From contig JALRMH010000052.1 in NCBI GenBank assembly GCA_026119935.1, positions 205,245 to 269,244 on the forward strand: a stretch of 64,000 nt of DNA, written 5' to 3'. Below are positions 21,739 to 33,009 of the stretch, piece after piece. The stretch's first letter is position 1, and each line of letters opens with the position of its first letter. The notes beneath the pieces are model-generated. The model did no database searches and was not told the DNA's origin. It was given only the letters and a program-made list of their open reading frames with translations. This stretch comes from Endothia cerciana (taxonomy: Eukaryota > Ascomycota > Sordariomycetes > Diaporthales > Cryphonectriaceae). Made by a program: the position numbers and the translations under genes.

Positions 21739-23259
21739 TCACGCCATAGCATCCAGCCACTCGGGCCGCCCGCTGCCGCCCATCCTGACGGCGGTGTCCA
21801 CCAGCCTCTGCCCCAGATCAGCCCTCCTCCTCCCCTCGCCGGCCCCCGCGCCCGCCACCGGCCGCCCCAGCAGGCCCCCCCTGGCCCTCTCCACCCTCCG
21901 CACGGCGTCGGCGCTGACGCAGAGCGCGGGGTCCAGCCTCCTCAGCCCGGGGTCCCCCATCGCGGCCAGCGCGGCCAGGCCCAGACACGCGTGGCCCACG
22001 TCGGGCAGGTCGCCGGGGTGCTTCCCGAAGCCCCCGATGGCGTGCTGCGTCTCCTCCAGCAGGAACCGCCGCTGGGCCCCCAGCGCGGCCGGGCCGGGCC
22101 CGGGGCCCCCCAGCACGGCGAGCGAGCCCAGCGTCCACCAGGTGTAGCACGTGTCCGCGATCTTGTTACAACGCCCGTTGAAGCCGATGTGCCTCGCGTC
22201 CGTCTCCCCGTCCGCCAGGGACAGGTCGGCGAGGGCGAAGTTGGCCGTCCCGGGGTCGTCATCGTCGCCATCGCCGCCGCCGCCGCCGCCGCCGCCGCCT
22301 CCTTCCTCCTCCCCGGGGGGGGCGTAAGCAAACTGTCTCGACATGAGCCACGAGACGAAGGCGGTCCTGTCCGCCAGGCCCCGCCGCAGGGCCTCGCCCT
22401 CCTCGTGGTGGTCGCCACGGGCCCCCGCCGCCGCCTCCCGCCCCTGCTGTGGCGGCCGGTCCAGGAGCGCAAGCGCGGCGACGGCACAGTAGCCGTAGCC
22501 CGCGTGGCTCTCGTGCCGCGAGCTCTCGGCGAAGCCCCCATCGTACGTCTGGCCGCGGCGGATGTGGGCCACCACCGCGGGGACGTCGATGTCCCCCACG
22601 TACGCCGGGTGGTCCGGGGGTAGGCCGCCGCCGCCGCCGCCGTCGTTGTCGTCCCCGCGGAGCATCCAGCGCACCGCGGCGGCGAGGTAACAGTAGCGCA
22701 TGTCCTTCCCGCCGCCGACCACGGGGGCTTGTTGCCGTCCCTGCCCCGGCACCGCCGGGGGTTCGTACACCACCTCGCCGAAGCTCCCGTCCTCGGGCCT
22801 CTGCAGCCTCCGCAGCCAGCGCAGCGTCCCGGCGCGGTCGACGCCGGCGAACGCGCCCTCGGCGCTGTCGTCGTCGTCCGCGAGGAGGGCGAGGAGGAGG
22901 AGGGCGAAGTAGGTCCCGCCGAGGTGGGCGTCCTCGACGCTGGCGCCGGGGCGGAAGGCGTGGGTGGGGCTGCCGACGAAGCCGCCGAGGGGGTGCCGGC
23001 AGGACAGGACCCAGCGGCGGAGGGCGCGGCGGTCCTGGGGCGTGAGGAGGGGGGTGCCGGTGCTGCCCCTGCCGCCCGCGCCGTCCGGGCCCGGGGGCGG
23101 CGTGTCGAGCAGGTCGGCGGCGCAGACGATGAAGAAGGCGAGGCTGAGGCGGGTGCTGTCCATGGAGGTGTAGTGGTGCGGCAGGAGGGTGCGCAGGCAG
23201 CGCTGCCAGTAGCGGAGGTGGCGCGCCTTGTCCAGTGGGGGGTCGAAGGGGTCCGACAT
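21739..23259 (-). CDS. CDC43: Geranylgeranyltransferase type I beta subunit
   Basis: A single-exon gene of 506 residues. The beta subunit of GGTase-I attaches geranylgeranyl to CaaX proteins such as Rho1 and Cdc42, working with the shared alpha subunit Ram2. Prenyltransferase alpha-alpha barrel repeats are visible: GGFVGSP, DGSFGE, YDGGFAESS, NGRCNKIADTCYTWW and GGFGKHP. The zinc ligands expected for the family are D369 and C371 (in IADTCYTWW) and H423 (in DVGHACLGLA). Two low-complexity insertions are notable: Gly-rich at about 207-212 and a Glu-Gly-Asp stretch at about 317-335. These make it longer than the ~370-400 residues of many homologues. The GGTase-I assignment over FTase rests on size and ADTCYTWW-type spacing and is strong but not absolute. 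Confidence 0.88.
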   Translation of the reverse strand: MSDPFDPPLDKARHLRYWQRCLRTLLPHHYTSMDSTRLSLAFFIVCAADLLDTPPPGPDGAGGRGSTGTPLLTPQDRRALRRWVLSCRHPLGGFVGSPTHAFRPGASVEDAHLGGTYFALLLLALLADDDDSAEGAFAGVDRAGTLRWLRRLQRPEDGSFGEVVYEPPAVPGQGRQQAPVVGGGKDMRYCYLAAAVRWMLRGDDNDGGGGGGLPPDHPAYVGDIDVPAVVAHIRRGQTYDGGFAESSRHESHAGYGYCAVAALALLDRPPQQGREAAAGARGDHHEEGEALRRGLADRTAFVSWLMSRQFAYAPPGEEEGGGGGGGGGGDGDDDDPGTANFALADLSLADGETDARHIGFNGRCNKIADTCYTWWTLGSLAVLGGPGPGPAALGAQRRFLLEETQHAIGGFGKHPGDLPDVGHACLGLAALAAMGDPGLRRLDPALCVSADAVRRVERARGGLLGRPVAGAGAGEGRRRADLGQRLVDTAVRMGGSGRPEWLDAMA

Positions 23260-23866
23260 CTTCTTGTCCCTGCTCGAGGTGAGCGTGCCGTCTATAGGTG
23301 TTTTGGGTTTTGAAGGATGCGGCCTGGAGGTTTATTGGGGGGGGTATTGGGGGAGGGGGGTTCTGGGGCTGGGGCTGGGGCTGTGGGGGGGGCCGGGTTG
23401 GCCCCGCTGAAGAGTTAGCTATTGTAGCTAGCCAGCCCGCCCGCCCCGCCCTCCCTTGTCACTGAGCCCTCTGGAGACCTCCCTGTCCCCATCTTGACCC
23501 CTCTGAAGCGAACCCCGCCAGGCCTGCCGGGGGGACCATACATACTAGAGACCTTCTTGACCGCCGCCTGAGATCATCCCCCCCTCCATGTGTATACTGT
23601 AGTAATACTATGTTACCCATGCAACTGCTGCTACGATGGCTGGTGAGGCATGTAACATGGCTCCTGTCTATCTCTCTTCTTCTTCTTCTTCTTCTTCTCC
23701 TTCTCCTTCTTCCTCCCAATCTCCCTACGCTATAGACCCAGGGTGTGGTATAACTGGAGGGGAGCCTCAGGTTGGTGATGACCGCTGGCGAGGGGCCATG
23801 GCCAACCAACCTCCCACGGATACTTCACGGGTGGATCATGGTCTCGTCTACCAACCAGTATTATCA

Positions 23867-23890
23867 CAGTCAGTCAGTCAGTCAGTCAGT
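23867..23890. repeat. CAGT tetranucleotide microsatellite
   Basis: About six tandem copies of CAGT or its rotations. Confidence 0.85.
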
Positions 23891-24407
23891 GCAGGTGGCT
23901 CGTCCACCCTCAAACCCACACTTGGTAGCAAATAAGGTTGGCTAGGGTCTCCCCGACCCGGCGGTCAACGTTTGCTCGTGTCGGTTGCTGGCACTCCCTG
24001 GTTGGGAAGCACAATGGATTGATGCCATGCCAGACGGGGCAATTATCACCATATCACCACCAGCCCTCCTCAACGATGGACGACAACCTCAACGGTCCTC
24101 GAGCGGCAGGCCGACCACCATCAGCAGGACCCTAATCCGGACCTCGTGTTGGTGTTTTGGCGCCGCTGCAATGGGTCCAAAGGACTCGCACTTACTTCTT
24201 GGCTTTCTTTCTGGGCGGCCTCTTAAAAATGGCTAGAGAGCTTCAATGTGGCTGTGTTTCCTGCCGACGCGGAGGCCAGCTTCTAACCCCCCCCCCCCCT
24301 TAACGTCAGGTCAACACGCCCGAAGATCGTAATCTGGTAGTCAGCCGCCAGAAGTCCTTATACCCTCTCACCGACTCCTTCTTGGGGCTCACCTATACAG
24401 TCAGGAG

Positions 24408-24413
<6 letters not shown>

Positions 24414-24440
<27 letters not shown>
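24414..24440. repeat. TA dinucleotide microsatellite
   Basis: About 13 tandem TA units lie some 85 bp upstream of the PLC-like start codon, where they could also act as a TATA-type element (inference). Confidence 0.85.
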
Positions 24441-24522
24441 CCTCACCTCGTGACAACCTACAGGGGACCACGGCACTCTCCTCAGCACACCACCACCATC
24501 TTCCCCAGAAACACCAGTCGCC

Positions 24523-26084
24523 ATGCCCAGCAAGGGGGTTCAGGCGTACGCGTATGTCGCCGCGCCGGGCTGCTCCATCGAGCTGTCGGTGCCGGGCCAG
24601 ACGGTGGTCCGCAGTGAGGCCCGCCAGTTCTGGAACGGCGACCTCGAGGTCGAGTCCAGCAAGATCCACGGCCTCTTCAACGAGAAGGGCAGGTTCGCGT
24701 TCAGGGTGCTACACGGGGGCAAGGTGCTCACGGAGCAGTGGATCGAGGTCAACGCCCTCACGGGGAACGCCTCGGGGGGCACCATGGACTACATCGCCAA
24801 GACGCACTCCATCCTGCACAGGGACCCCGACGTGGCCATCTCCTACGGCTTCTACGAGGCGGGGCAGGGCCACGGGCTGCTCCCCGGCCGCCACCAGTGC
24901 TACATCACCGTCACGCCCGACTACTCCGCCTGGATGGGCAGCGCGGCGCCCCCCGGGTCCCCCCAGAAGGACCGCCCCATCAGGCGGTTCGTCCTGCCCG
25001 CCGCGCACGACGTCGGCATGAACAGCATGCAGAACTGCGAGGCCATCCTCAAGCACGCCGGCGGCGCCGTCGTGCGCACGCTGCTCGCCAACGACCAGAG
25101 GTACGCCCGGGCCCTGTCCGAGGTCGCCGACAAGATCTCCGGCCCCGCGGTGGCCGCCCTGGCGCCGGACATCATCTCCAGCCTCGCCATCACCCAGAAG
25201 GACCCGCTCCGGACCATGCTGGCCCTGGGCGCCCGCTACTTCGAGTTCAGGCCCGCCTTCACGCACAAGGAGGTCCGCCAGTACCTGCCTGACAAGCTCT
25301 ACTTCCAGCACAGCGCCATCCCCGGCATGGCGTACGATGAGTTCCTCGACGGCGTCGTGCAGTTCCTCATGGACGAGCCGACCGAGATTGTCGTGGTCCA
25401 GCTGCGATGGGATGGTATGTGCCCCTGAGGACCCCGCCGCCGCCCCCCCCCCCCCCCAAATCGCGATGCGCCGCCGCGGCCCGGCCGCAGAGGGTATGGT
25501 GCCCGTGGACATGGCTGACTGACCCGGCCATCATTGTAGGTGTCCCGGCCGCCTGTGAGCACCCCTCGGAGCAGCAGCTCGGCGACTACCTGCAGGCCGC
25601 AATCCGCAGGGGGGACGGGAACCCGCACAGGGTCACCGCCGGCAACCTGGACGACCTCAGGAACAGGACCATCGGCGACCTGCGCCGCGACGGCAGGCGC
25701 CTGCTCATGCTCAACAGCGTGGACTCCATCTCGACCTACACGGATGCCGGCAACGCGACGCTCAACGGGGACAGCATCGTGGCCGGCTTCGGGCAGGTGC
25801 TGCACCCGGGCTGCTGCGGGGGCCGCGGGTTCATCAACATCCAGTGCCAGGCCACGGCCTCCAACATCCCCAAGGCGGTGGCGTACAGCGTCCTCGGGGC
25901 CGGCTCGACGAGCAGCTGCCTGCTGGCCACGAAGCCCGTCTGCGACTCCAAGACGCTGCCGTGGGTGAGGAACAACGCGCTCCGGGCCTGCGGCGACGAC
26001 GACCTCGTGGTCGTCATGAACGACTTCCTCGACGGGGCCACCGCGGACGTCGCGGTCGAGCTGAGCCGCCAGAGGCTGAGGTAG
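24523..26084 (+). CDS. PLC-like phosphodiesterase (TIM-barrel superfamily)
   Basis: Two exons, 24523-25414 and 25540-26084, give 478 residues. The intron starts GTATGT, ends TGTAG and contains a 15-nt C tract. An N-terminal beta-rich segment (1-150) precedes a PI-PLC X-like half: LPAAHDVGMNSM with H162, then ARYFEFRP (238-244) and YFQHSAIPG with H263, the expected pair of active-site histidines. The second half carries LLMLNSVDSIS-type barrel strands. There is no signal peptide, so it is probably intracellular. Substrate is unknown; the superfamily includes bacterial-type PI-PLC and many fungal proteins of unknown function. The start is supported by the CGCCATG context and by loss of coding character upstream. 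Confidence 0.8.
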
Positions 26085-27000
26085 GGGGGAGGGGGGAGGG
26101 GGGAGGGTTGTGGCAGGGCCTGAGGGGGGCCATCTAGGGCCTGCCACGGGTACGGTCGCCTCGGTGTGTGGGAGCATGCATGCACCCATGGTGGACATGC
26201 ATGGAAAGGGGCTCTGTTGCTGAACCTCCTGTGTGGGAGTAGCACTCATTGTACTGCACCGGTTGTCTACGTGGCAACATGAAGCTACAGGCCAGGTAGA
26301 GACGATACCCCGAGAACGATCCTACACCGGGGCAATGGGCCATCCATTGTCCAGCCGCAGAAGGTCTCACCAGTGTATGTCCCATGCTCACACATCGTTC
26401 TGACATCAGATTCCACTCATCAAGGAGATATGATCTGGCGGCCAAGTGCATGAATGGTGTTGTTATTACCAAATTAAGCGACTTCAAAGTACTCCTGACC
26501 TAAAAGTCAGTCCCGCTTCAGTCCTTTGTTGGCCCTACAACAATAGTATTGATACCTCATTTGTGATTCTTGAAGGTATATAGCATCAGCCTCACGGGGG
26601 TGAGCAGGCGGGAAGGAGGCGTGGATATCCAGCCCCCCCCACCAGATCATACAAGTCCAACAGGAGTGAGGAAGGATACACTACTTGCCTTTATAATAAT
26701 ATACGAGTGCTAAGCATACCAACATTATCTATTATCATATACAAGCCCTGATAGACAGTAAAAGGGAAACATTATGCAGACCTCTTGAACATTTCGGCGG
26801 CACCTCTTAAGTATCCCGGCGACAACTCCAGAATATTTCGTCGACACCTCCACCACGACGTGTGTTTAGTGTATATATAAGATCTGCTTGCGAAAGTTTT
26901 ACCAGCCCCGTTCAACTCTCCGTTTCTCCTCCCAACAACCAACAACCAACTCCTCCTCCGCCACCACTATCACCGGGGGCCATCAATCACAAACCCGACC
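26085..27000. other. Intergenic, no gene seen
   Basis: GC-rich housekeeping sequence gives way here to AT-richer accessory sequence. A TATA element (26872-26880) lies about 125 bp before the next start codon. Confidence 0.5.
26872..26880 (+). promoter_or_regulatory. Likely TATA box for the 27.0-kb gene
   Basis: TATATATAA lies 120 bp upstream of the ATG at 27001, followed by a C/A-rich leader typical of fungal mRNAs. Confidence 0.5.
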
Positions 27001-27984
27001 ATGGCTCCCGTAACAACTCGTTTCCAGCTGACGTTGTTGTGGTCGACCCCGTGTGTCTCCCAGAACACGACTAGCGATAGCAAGTTCTCTGACAACAGCG
27101 TGATCCGCTTGTTGGCCAGGTCCATGTCCGCCTCGCTCTTCTCGTCCAGGTCAAAGAGCAGGATGAACAGGCTGGCGATCCAGGCTTTCTACCGCATTAT
27201 CCAGATGGGGCAGAAGAAGTCAATAGACTGGGTGCAGACCAGGGTGAACAATACCTACAACGATGTCCAGGAGCTCCGGACCGTGGTGAAGTGGGTTACC
27301 CAGCTGCTAGAGGAGGGCCCGGCCCCTCACTTTTATGGACGACGATGTGCGGGAGGTGATCGCGTTCGACTTTATGCGGTGCTGGCTAGGCCAGTCCTTC
27401 AACCGCTACACTTGGATCAAGAACCCGCCCGCGCGCATCGAGGAGTATAATCTCGCCCATCACGTCAAGTCGGGCCGGTACTACTCCATCATCATGTGAT
27501 GGTGATTCGAGACGCCCTGTGTGTGTCCAGAGATCGAAAACACCACGTGACCTCCACACCCCCCCCCCCCCCCAACTGGGTCCGAGGCAGGGCCTACCAA
27601 TACATCTGAAATGCTGACATCGTCCGTCCTTAGTTCACGGCCAAGCTGGAGGCATTGTTCGTCCACGTCACCGACCACCGCAAGAGCGACCAAGCTGCCT
27701 GGGGGTCGGCCCGCTGCGCGCACGTGTTCGAGCTGTGCGTGACGCCCCAGGCGCAGCACGGCGACCTCCTCGAGAACACGATGAGTAGGGCCTTCCCCGT
27801 CCCCCGATCCAGCATCTGCGCCCCGCCTCCTCCCCCTTGATCAGGGTGTAATGAAGACGGCGTCAGGGGGGCTGATTCTTATTCTTGCTATCAACCAGAG
27901 GCCTCCTGTGCCGCCTGCATGTACAACCAGAACAACACCCGCTGCGCCTTCAACATCCCGCCCCGGCAGCCGAATACCAATTAG
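27001..27984 (+). pseudogene. Unidentified gene with Cys-rich C-terminus, broken by a one-base insertion
   Basis: The start at 27001 has a good context (CCATGG) and an upstream TATA box. The frame runs to TTTT at 27331-27334; coding then continues in another frame from ATGGAC (MDDDVREVIAFDFMRCWLGQ onward), exactly as expected if one T were extra. This second segment ends at a TGA at 27497. Further exons follow: about 27634-27784 (FTAKLEALFVHVTDHR onward), then GTAGGG...CCAG (27785-27898), then 27899-27984, which gives a terminal CAACMYNQNNTRC motif resembling the small Cys motif of DUF3716-like fungal proteins. No clean 5' splice site joins the middle exons. A 54-nt intron at 27010-27063 is possible. 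Either a decaying gene or a sequencing error at the T run; function unknown. Confidence 0.5.
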
Positions 27985-28015
27985 GACGCGACAGCCTGGA
28001 AGGGGCCCGGCTTGG

Positions 28016-28041
28016 ACAGGACAGGACAGGACAGGACAGGA
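28016..28041. repeat. ACAGG pentanucleotide microsatellite
   Basis: Five tandem copies of ACAGG follow the end of the broken 27-kb gene. Confidence 0.85.
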
Positions 28042-28043
28042 CG

Positions 28044-31000
28044 TGGCTGAACAAATTGGAGGGTTCGACATAGCAGATTTACACCCCGGCGGCATAGTCA
28101 TAGATGGAAGAGCCGGATGGTATACAGAGGCTGATGTATCGAAGAATACCAATCGCTCCGCTCCCGCGAAACCTATACCGCAAAGCATCCTTCGAAAGGT
28201 GGCCCGGGGAGTTGACACCAACCTCATGGTCTCTATCTGAAAAGTGAAAAACAAAAGGAGAACTCACGATTAGAACAAATCGGGGGCGAAAAGCCGCAGC
28301 CAGAAGAATCAGAGCTGGTGTCAAGTATGTGTAAGATGACATCGTGCTATTCAGCATTCTCAACGCTTGATGTTTCTTCTCGCTATGAACAGCCCTCGAC
28401 GAAACATTTTTGGATATCTCGACTTGTCTTTCGAACTATTCCCCGATGCCCAAATATAAGTCGGCCATTAAAAGGTTTCTCGACGGCTATATTGGGGTTC
28501 ATTGCGGAAGTTCACTAGGTTGTTAGAAATAAGTGGGCAGGGCATAATTTCAGGTATCGCATGCATCTTAAAATCACAGAGATTGATCTCACATATATAT
28601 AATCAGCCATCCAGGTACCACTTGTCCAGCATGATGATCGCAAACTTCTTCCACCAGGACATGGCTGCAGAGTTAGCTTGAAGGTTGTTTGTTCAAGGCT
28701 CATTTGAGGAGGAGATTCAGAAGAAACTTCCTATGAAATCACCGAAGAGCTCGTCAAACCCAATATCCCCAATCATACCTAGGTATAAAAGGGGGTGAGT
28801 TAGGCTACTGTCTGCAAGGAAGTTGTCTTCAACCCCAAACAGTGCTCAGGTGTGGCGATCCGGCAAAGAGATGACAGCGGGGTATAGATAGAGGGAATTT
28901 TCCATTCACAAAGTCGATATTCCGTTTGTGCTATCACAGGGAGAGGAATTGAGAAGTGGCCGGCAGCCCGAAAGCCTTTGTTAGGGTTCCATGATGGAAA
29001 GCAGCAGCAGGTACCAAGGGCTCATACTCTTCAAATACCTTCTGATCACATGATTGAGGCCAAAATGTCACATCTTTTATTTGGGTGAAAGTATGCTCGG
29101 ATGGCATATTGACCGTCGAACCCATCCAAACTCTGAAGAAACATAATTATCATTATGGCCAATCCTTTGAAAGCAGCATCATAGCAGCATTCAAATGACC
29201 ACTTAAAGTTGGACATACGCAAAGTCTACCTCGCACATGTGCAACATCTACGCGTCAAACTTTTTCTGGCGAACTTCGTGAATATTTTCTCTTGTTAGTT
29301 TAGCATATCAACATCTACCATACGTTCACCCTGCTCCTTGCATATATATATATATAGCATCAAATCGAGACCAAACAAGGTGTCGATACAATGAAAATCA
29401 TTTTCAAACATCTTCAAGCATATCCTACATATCTTCGGAGACTACACATCCGCAACCACCACCAACGTAGCTAAGGTATATGGCGACGTTTATTTTTGAC
29501 GCAGCATCTGCTAGGCAAACTCTCAATATATATCGATGCAAGCTGCCGGTTTCGACAATGCTGCGGTTGCGGCCGCCCCCTCCCCATCCGCCTTATCGAG
29601 AGAAGGTAGGAAGTATTTTCTATGTGAGTCTAGGCTTCCTAGACCGCAGAGAAAATGGTCACGGAGATGTTGTAGTGTGCACAACCTTGCTATATTTCTA
29701 GTGAGGTCTGATTGTCTTCTCTCAACTCTGTCACTTGGATGCCTCTGCACACCTGAACTATGAAATGCTTCTGACTAGCATCACCGGCTAATATGGAGCA
29801 GCTTGTAGAGGGGTTTGATGGATGAATGCCGCTGCTCATACTAGCGTGGACCGACAATTTCTTACATGTCATTTTTGTCTTCTTTCTCCCCGAGGTATCT
29901 GATAAAGATTTTCGTTTGCGGTACGAAGACCCATTCGGACCATTACCCTGCCGTTAGCATTATTTCCATCAAGGTGGAGTGGTCAGGGTGGACATGTGAA
30001 GTCGGTCCATGGGCTCCGCTGCATACACTGGAGACATCGGCATCCGTCCAAGTAAGCACGTCTTGACTTATCTACAAGCTATACTTCCGTATTTTCGTGA
30101 GATAATATCGTCACATTTCGACAATAACAGGTCCACTTGCCCCGCCCCATCCCCCGGGGCAAAGGCGGAGGCCCGTCCCTCACGACATTTTCGTCTTCGC
30201 CAAGGGCGGTTCTGAAAGGCGTGATGTTTTCTACTAACTCGTCAGCGATATCTGGCATGCTGAATACCATGACGCTATCGAGATTGGTCGCCTTCTTGAC
30301 GAGATAGGCGATATCACCCAGTCCCCCCCCCCCCCCCCGAAGGACGAACATCGCCAAGATCTAGACACAATAATCGTCTATATGCCGCCTCCTCCCAAAC
30401 CCACTTTCCCTATGCAAGACCAGACTGAGAATAACCGCGCGGACTCGTTGATGGTCAAGAAAAGCACTGGATACACGCCGGAACTCGGCCTTCGTGATGG
30501 TTGCATGTCTTCTGAAGCTGGCAAGGGCCATCAGTCGCTACCACTGGGATGTAGACGGAACTGGACAACATTAGATTGGTAAAGGAGACCGGCCCGGAGG
30601 TCGAGAGTGAGAAGATGGCGTGAAACTGGGTGGCGGGAAAGGAGGAGGCCACAGTGGGGAAGAGCAAGGAGGAGAAAAAAAATGCTGAGAAAGACAAGGT
30701 CGACAAGGGGTAAGGGGCCGATAACGGCGATGGGGACTGGAAAACCATGGCATAGAGAAAAGCTAATCAGCATCAATGATACCCTGATGAGATGTGACAA
30801 CTTCCAACTTGAGCTGTGCATGGCAAGCGGCGGAGGATGGGATGGCATCACGAGGATGAAGAGCATCACGAGGGTAAAAAGCGCGTCTATCTTTACCCGA
30901 TGGGTGAGTGCGATCTAACGCATTGAGATGCTAGTACCAGAACCCCTAGCAAGAGACTTATCTTGCAATAGAGTCCGAGAGCTTATTTCCCTGACTCACA

Positions 31001-31595
31001 TAGGCGACATCCATCGCCAGAATCCCGATTGGGTGAGATCAATCGAGATAGGCCCGATCAGGCAATATCAATGGAGAAAGGAGGAATCGACTCTCTGGAA
31101 TAGCGGTCTGGCGCCTTGCCTAGGGTAGATGCTTTGGGCAGTTCAGAGTATCATGCGCATCGGCACTGAGTCATGTGTTTGATCGGCGGCAGCTCGAGGA
31201 CGAGGCGAGTGCAAAGCTCTTTGAAACTATCCGAATAGAACAGTGAACCTCGAAGTGCATGTTCCAAGATAAGGTTTATGAGCATGCGTAATGGAGACCT
31301 CGATTTTAGCGGGGTGTCCACCCCGTGGGCCCCCAAATTCAGATGCCTATGTATGACCTTGGGGAAGTCCGAAAGCCAGTTGATACTGTGGCTGCTCCCA
31401 AATTTGGTATAATGAGAACGATGATGTTGGGCTTTCTTCTCTGCTTACTCAAGGAGGTACTTGCTATAATACAAAACACTGATCTATCTTTTCGGCGTTT
31501 GCTCGAAATGTGTTCAGCTCTTGACAACAGTGCGGCCGGCCAGGTACCCAAGTACCCTTCACTTGCCGACGCAAGGAACAGAAGCTTGAAAGGCC
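28044..31595. other. AT-rich stretch with decayed coding scraps
   Basis: No intact gene was found in 3.5 kb. Coding-like scraps on the minus strand include a terminal-exon-like piece at 28603-28664 (listed) and a segment at about 30195-30320 reading GDIAYLVKKATNLDSVMVF. TATA-like TA runs occur at about 29344-29356. A 16-nt C tract lies at 30323-30338. The remnants cannot be joined into a recognisable protein. Confidence 0.4.
28603..28664 (-). pseudogene. Possible terminal exon of an unidentified decayed gene
   Basis: After a consensus-like 3' splice signal (GCTAACTCTGCAG) a short exon reads MSWWKKFAIIMLDKWYLDG and stops. It has strong coding character. About 60-120 bp upstream on the same strand another short frame reads MIGDIGFDELFGDF. 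I do not recognise the protein and no intact upstream gene is present. Confidence 0.3.
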
Positions 31596-32560
31596 TCAGC
31601 TTGGGCTGATACCCTTGGTGACATCCTCCAGCGTGTCGAGGAACTCCCGGTATCCGACCCATTGGTGCTCAACAGACCACTCCATGACAGCATCGAAGCT
31701 GCGGCACAAGTGGCCGCTATTGAGCTCAAAGTGTGTCAGATCCTTGGTGGCCTGGAGCATCAGATCGGCATTACACATGAGCTGTTCCCGAACGTAGTCG
31801 AGGCAATGGAGGGTGTGTACATCGTTTCGCGGCTCATCGAGTCGGTGAGATATGAGCGTATTGCGGAGGCGATACTGTCATTGCGTTAGAAGGTGAACAC
31901 CAATTGGTACTGCAAAACAATGCTGGAACGGAGGCGAAGCAGAGAAGAAGCAAACGAACTCACAACGCAGTGCAAGGAATGGAACATGTCAATTTGATAG
32001 ACGCTCTTGGTATCATCTTCGGGAAAGGCCACCGATGGCTTATAGCCGTGATCAAGCGCCCACTTGGTATCGATAGCAACGATGCCGTCGGCTGGGGACA
32101 GGTCAGCTTTGTTCTTGTGAGCATCAAAATTTGGTGCACTCACTCGTCTGGATTCTGTCAAAGAGTTCATCAGACTCGGCGCTGCCGTTCATAAGGTCCG
32201 GGTTGCCACGATAATTAACGATCGTGTTGTACTCGTAAAGGTCAAAGTCTGCCATGGTTAGCCTAATCCCTCGTCCATAGGGACAACCATGGAAACACCA
32301 CGTTTCCACTTACAGGAATCAAGTTCGTGGGGCTCATGCTTGTGGACAACCGGCCACGAGATGAAGTGTGAGGACGCGTACACTATGAGAAGCACAGCCA
32401 CGTGAAACACCTCGAGGACAACTAGGGCATGAACAAAAGCCCGTCGTTTAACGGTCTTGATTTCGGTCCCAGAGGGCAGCATATTCAGTTGGTCCTCGTC
32501 GCCGCCGTCAGAAAGAGATGAGTAGGCGTGCGCCTTGCTCTCAACGTAGCTGGAAAACAT
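31596..32560 (-). CDS. UstYa-family (DUF3328) protein, likely RiPP oxidative cyclase
   Basis: Four exons, 32560-32314, 32248-32144, 32091-31964 and 31874-31596, give 252 residues. All three introns have consensus 5' ends (GTAAGT, GTGAGT, GTGAGT) and CAG 3' ends. A short cytosolic N-terminus precedes one membrane span (about 41-63). Both family signature motifs are present: HSLHC (155-159) and HTLHC (180-184), followed by LDYVREQLMCNAD. UstYa proteins of the ustiloxin, phomopsin and asperipin pathways install side-chain macrocyclic linkages in ribosomal peptides; the HxxHC motifs are thought to be essential. It lies head-to-head with the repeat-peptide precursor at 33010, the classic partner. 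The family also occurs in non-RiPP clusters, so the cyclase role is inferred from family plus neighbour. Confidence 0.9.
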
Positions 32561-33009
32561 AGCTGTTGTTGTCGTCCGGATGGCTGCAATCAGGTAAAGA
32601 AAGAGGACCGGAATCAGAACGTGATTATCACGACGGGAGGAACCTTGGAACCCGTGAACCTAAAGGCAGATGACAGCTATAATGAGGCCGAAACGGCTTA
32701 AGCCTATCCACAATCGGTGTTTTGATTCCCCGAAAAGCAACTAGCGATGCAACAAGACGATAGTTTGTTACGAATGTATAGTGTGAGGTTACGGCGGCTA
32801 GGATGAGCCATGAACGGCGTGTATAATAGTCTGAGGAGTTAAAGATGACATAATTACCGAGTCGAAGTCTTCATAGGCCTACCTAGGTATTGTGCTCAAT
32901 ATATAAAGCCTCCCTCTCACCTCCCATCATTGACAATTCTGCCAAGGCCAGACATACTTCGCCAGATTCATCAACACTTGCTTCCCCAACCTTCTCTCCC
33001 CTCTTCAAA
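32561..33009. promoter_or_regulatory. Bidirectional promoter of the UstYa/precursor pair
   Basis: 449 bp separates the two divergent start codons. A TATAAA box at 32902-32907 points toward the precursor and is followed by a C-rich leader of about 100 nt. No equally clear TATA box was seen for the UstYa side. Confidence 0.55.

Larger units (their letters stand above)
23260..24522. other. Intergenic, divergent promoter region with simple repeats
   Basis: This separates divergent GGTase-beta and PLC-like genes. It holds G-rich runs (23336-23395), a CTT-rich stretch (23674-23711), a CAGT array (23867-23890), a C tract (about 24289-24299) and a TA array (24414-24440). No supported gene. Confidence 0.5.

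Noticed and set aside
28079..28363. Minus-strand frame with a signal-like start (TPALILLAAAF), considered as a second UstYa gene
   Set aside because: The only intron that would connect it is 31 nt, no HxxHC motif occurs, and the frame ends after a short tail.
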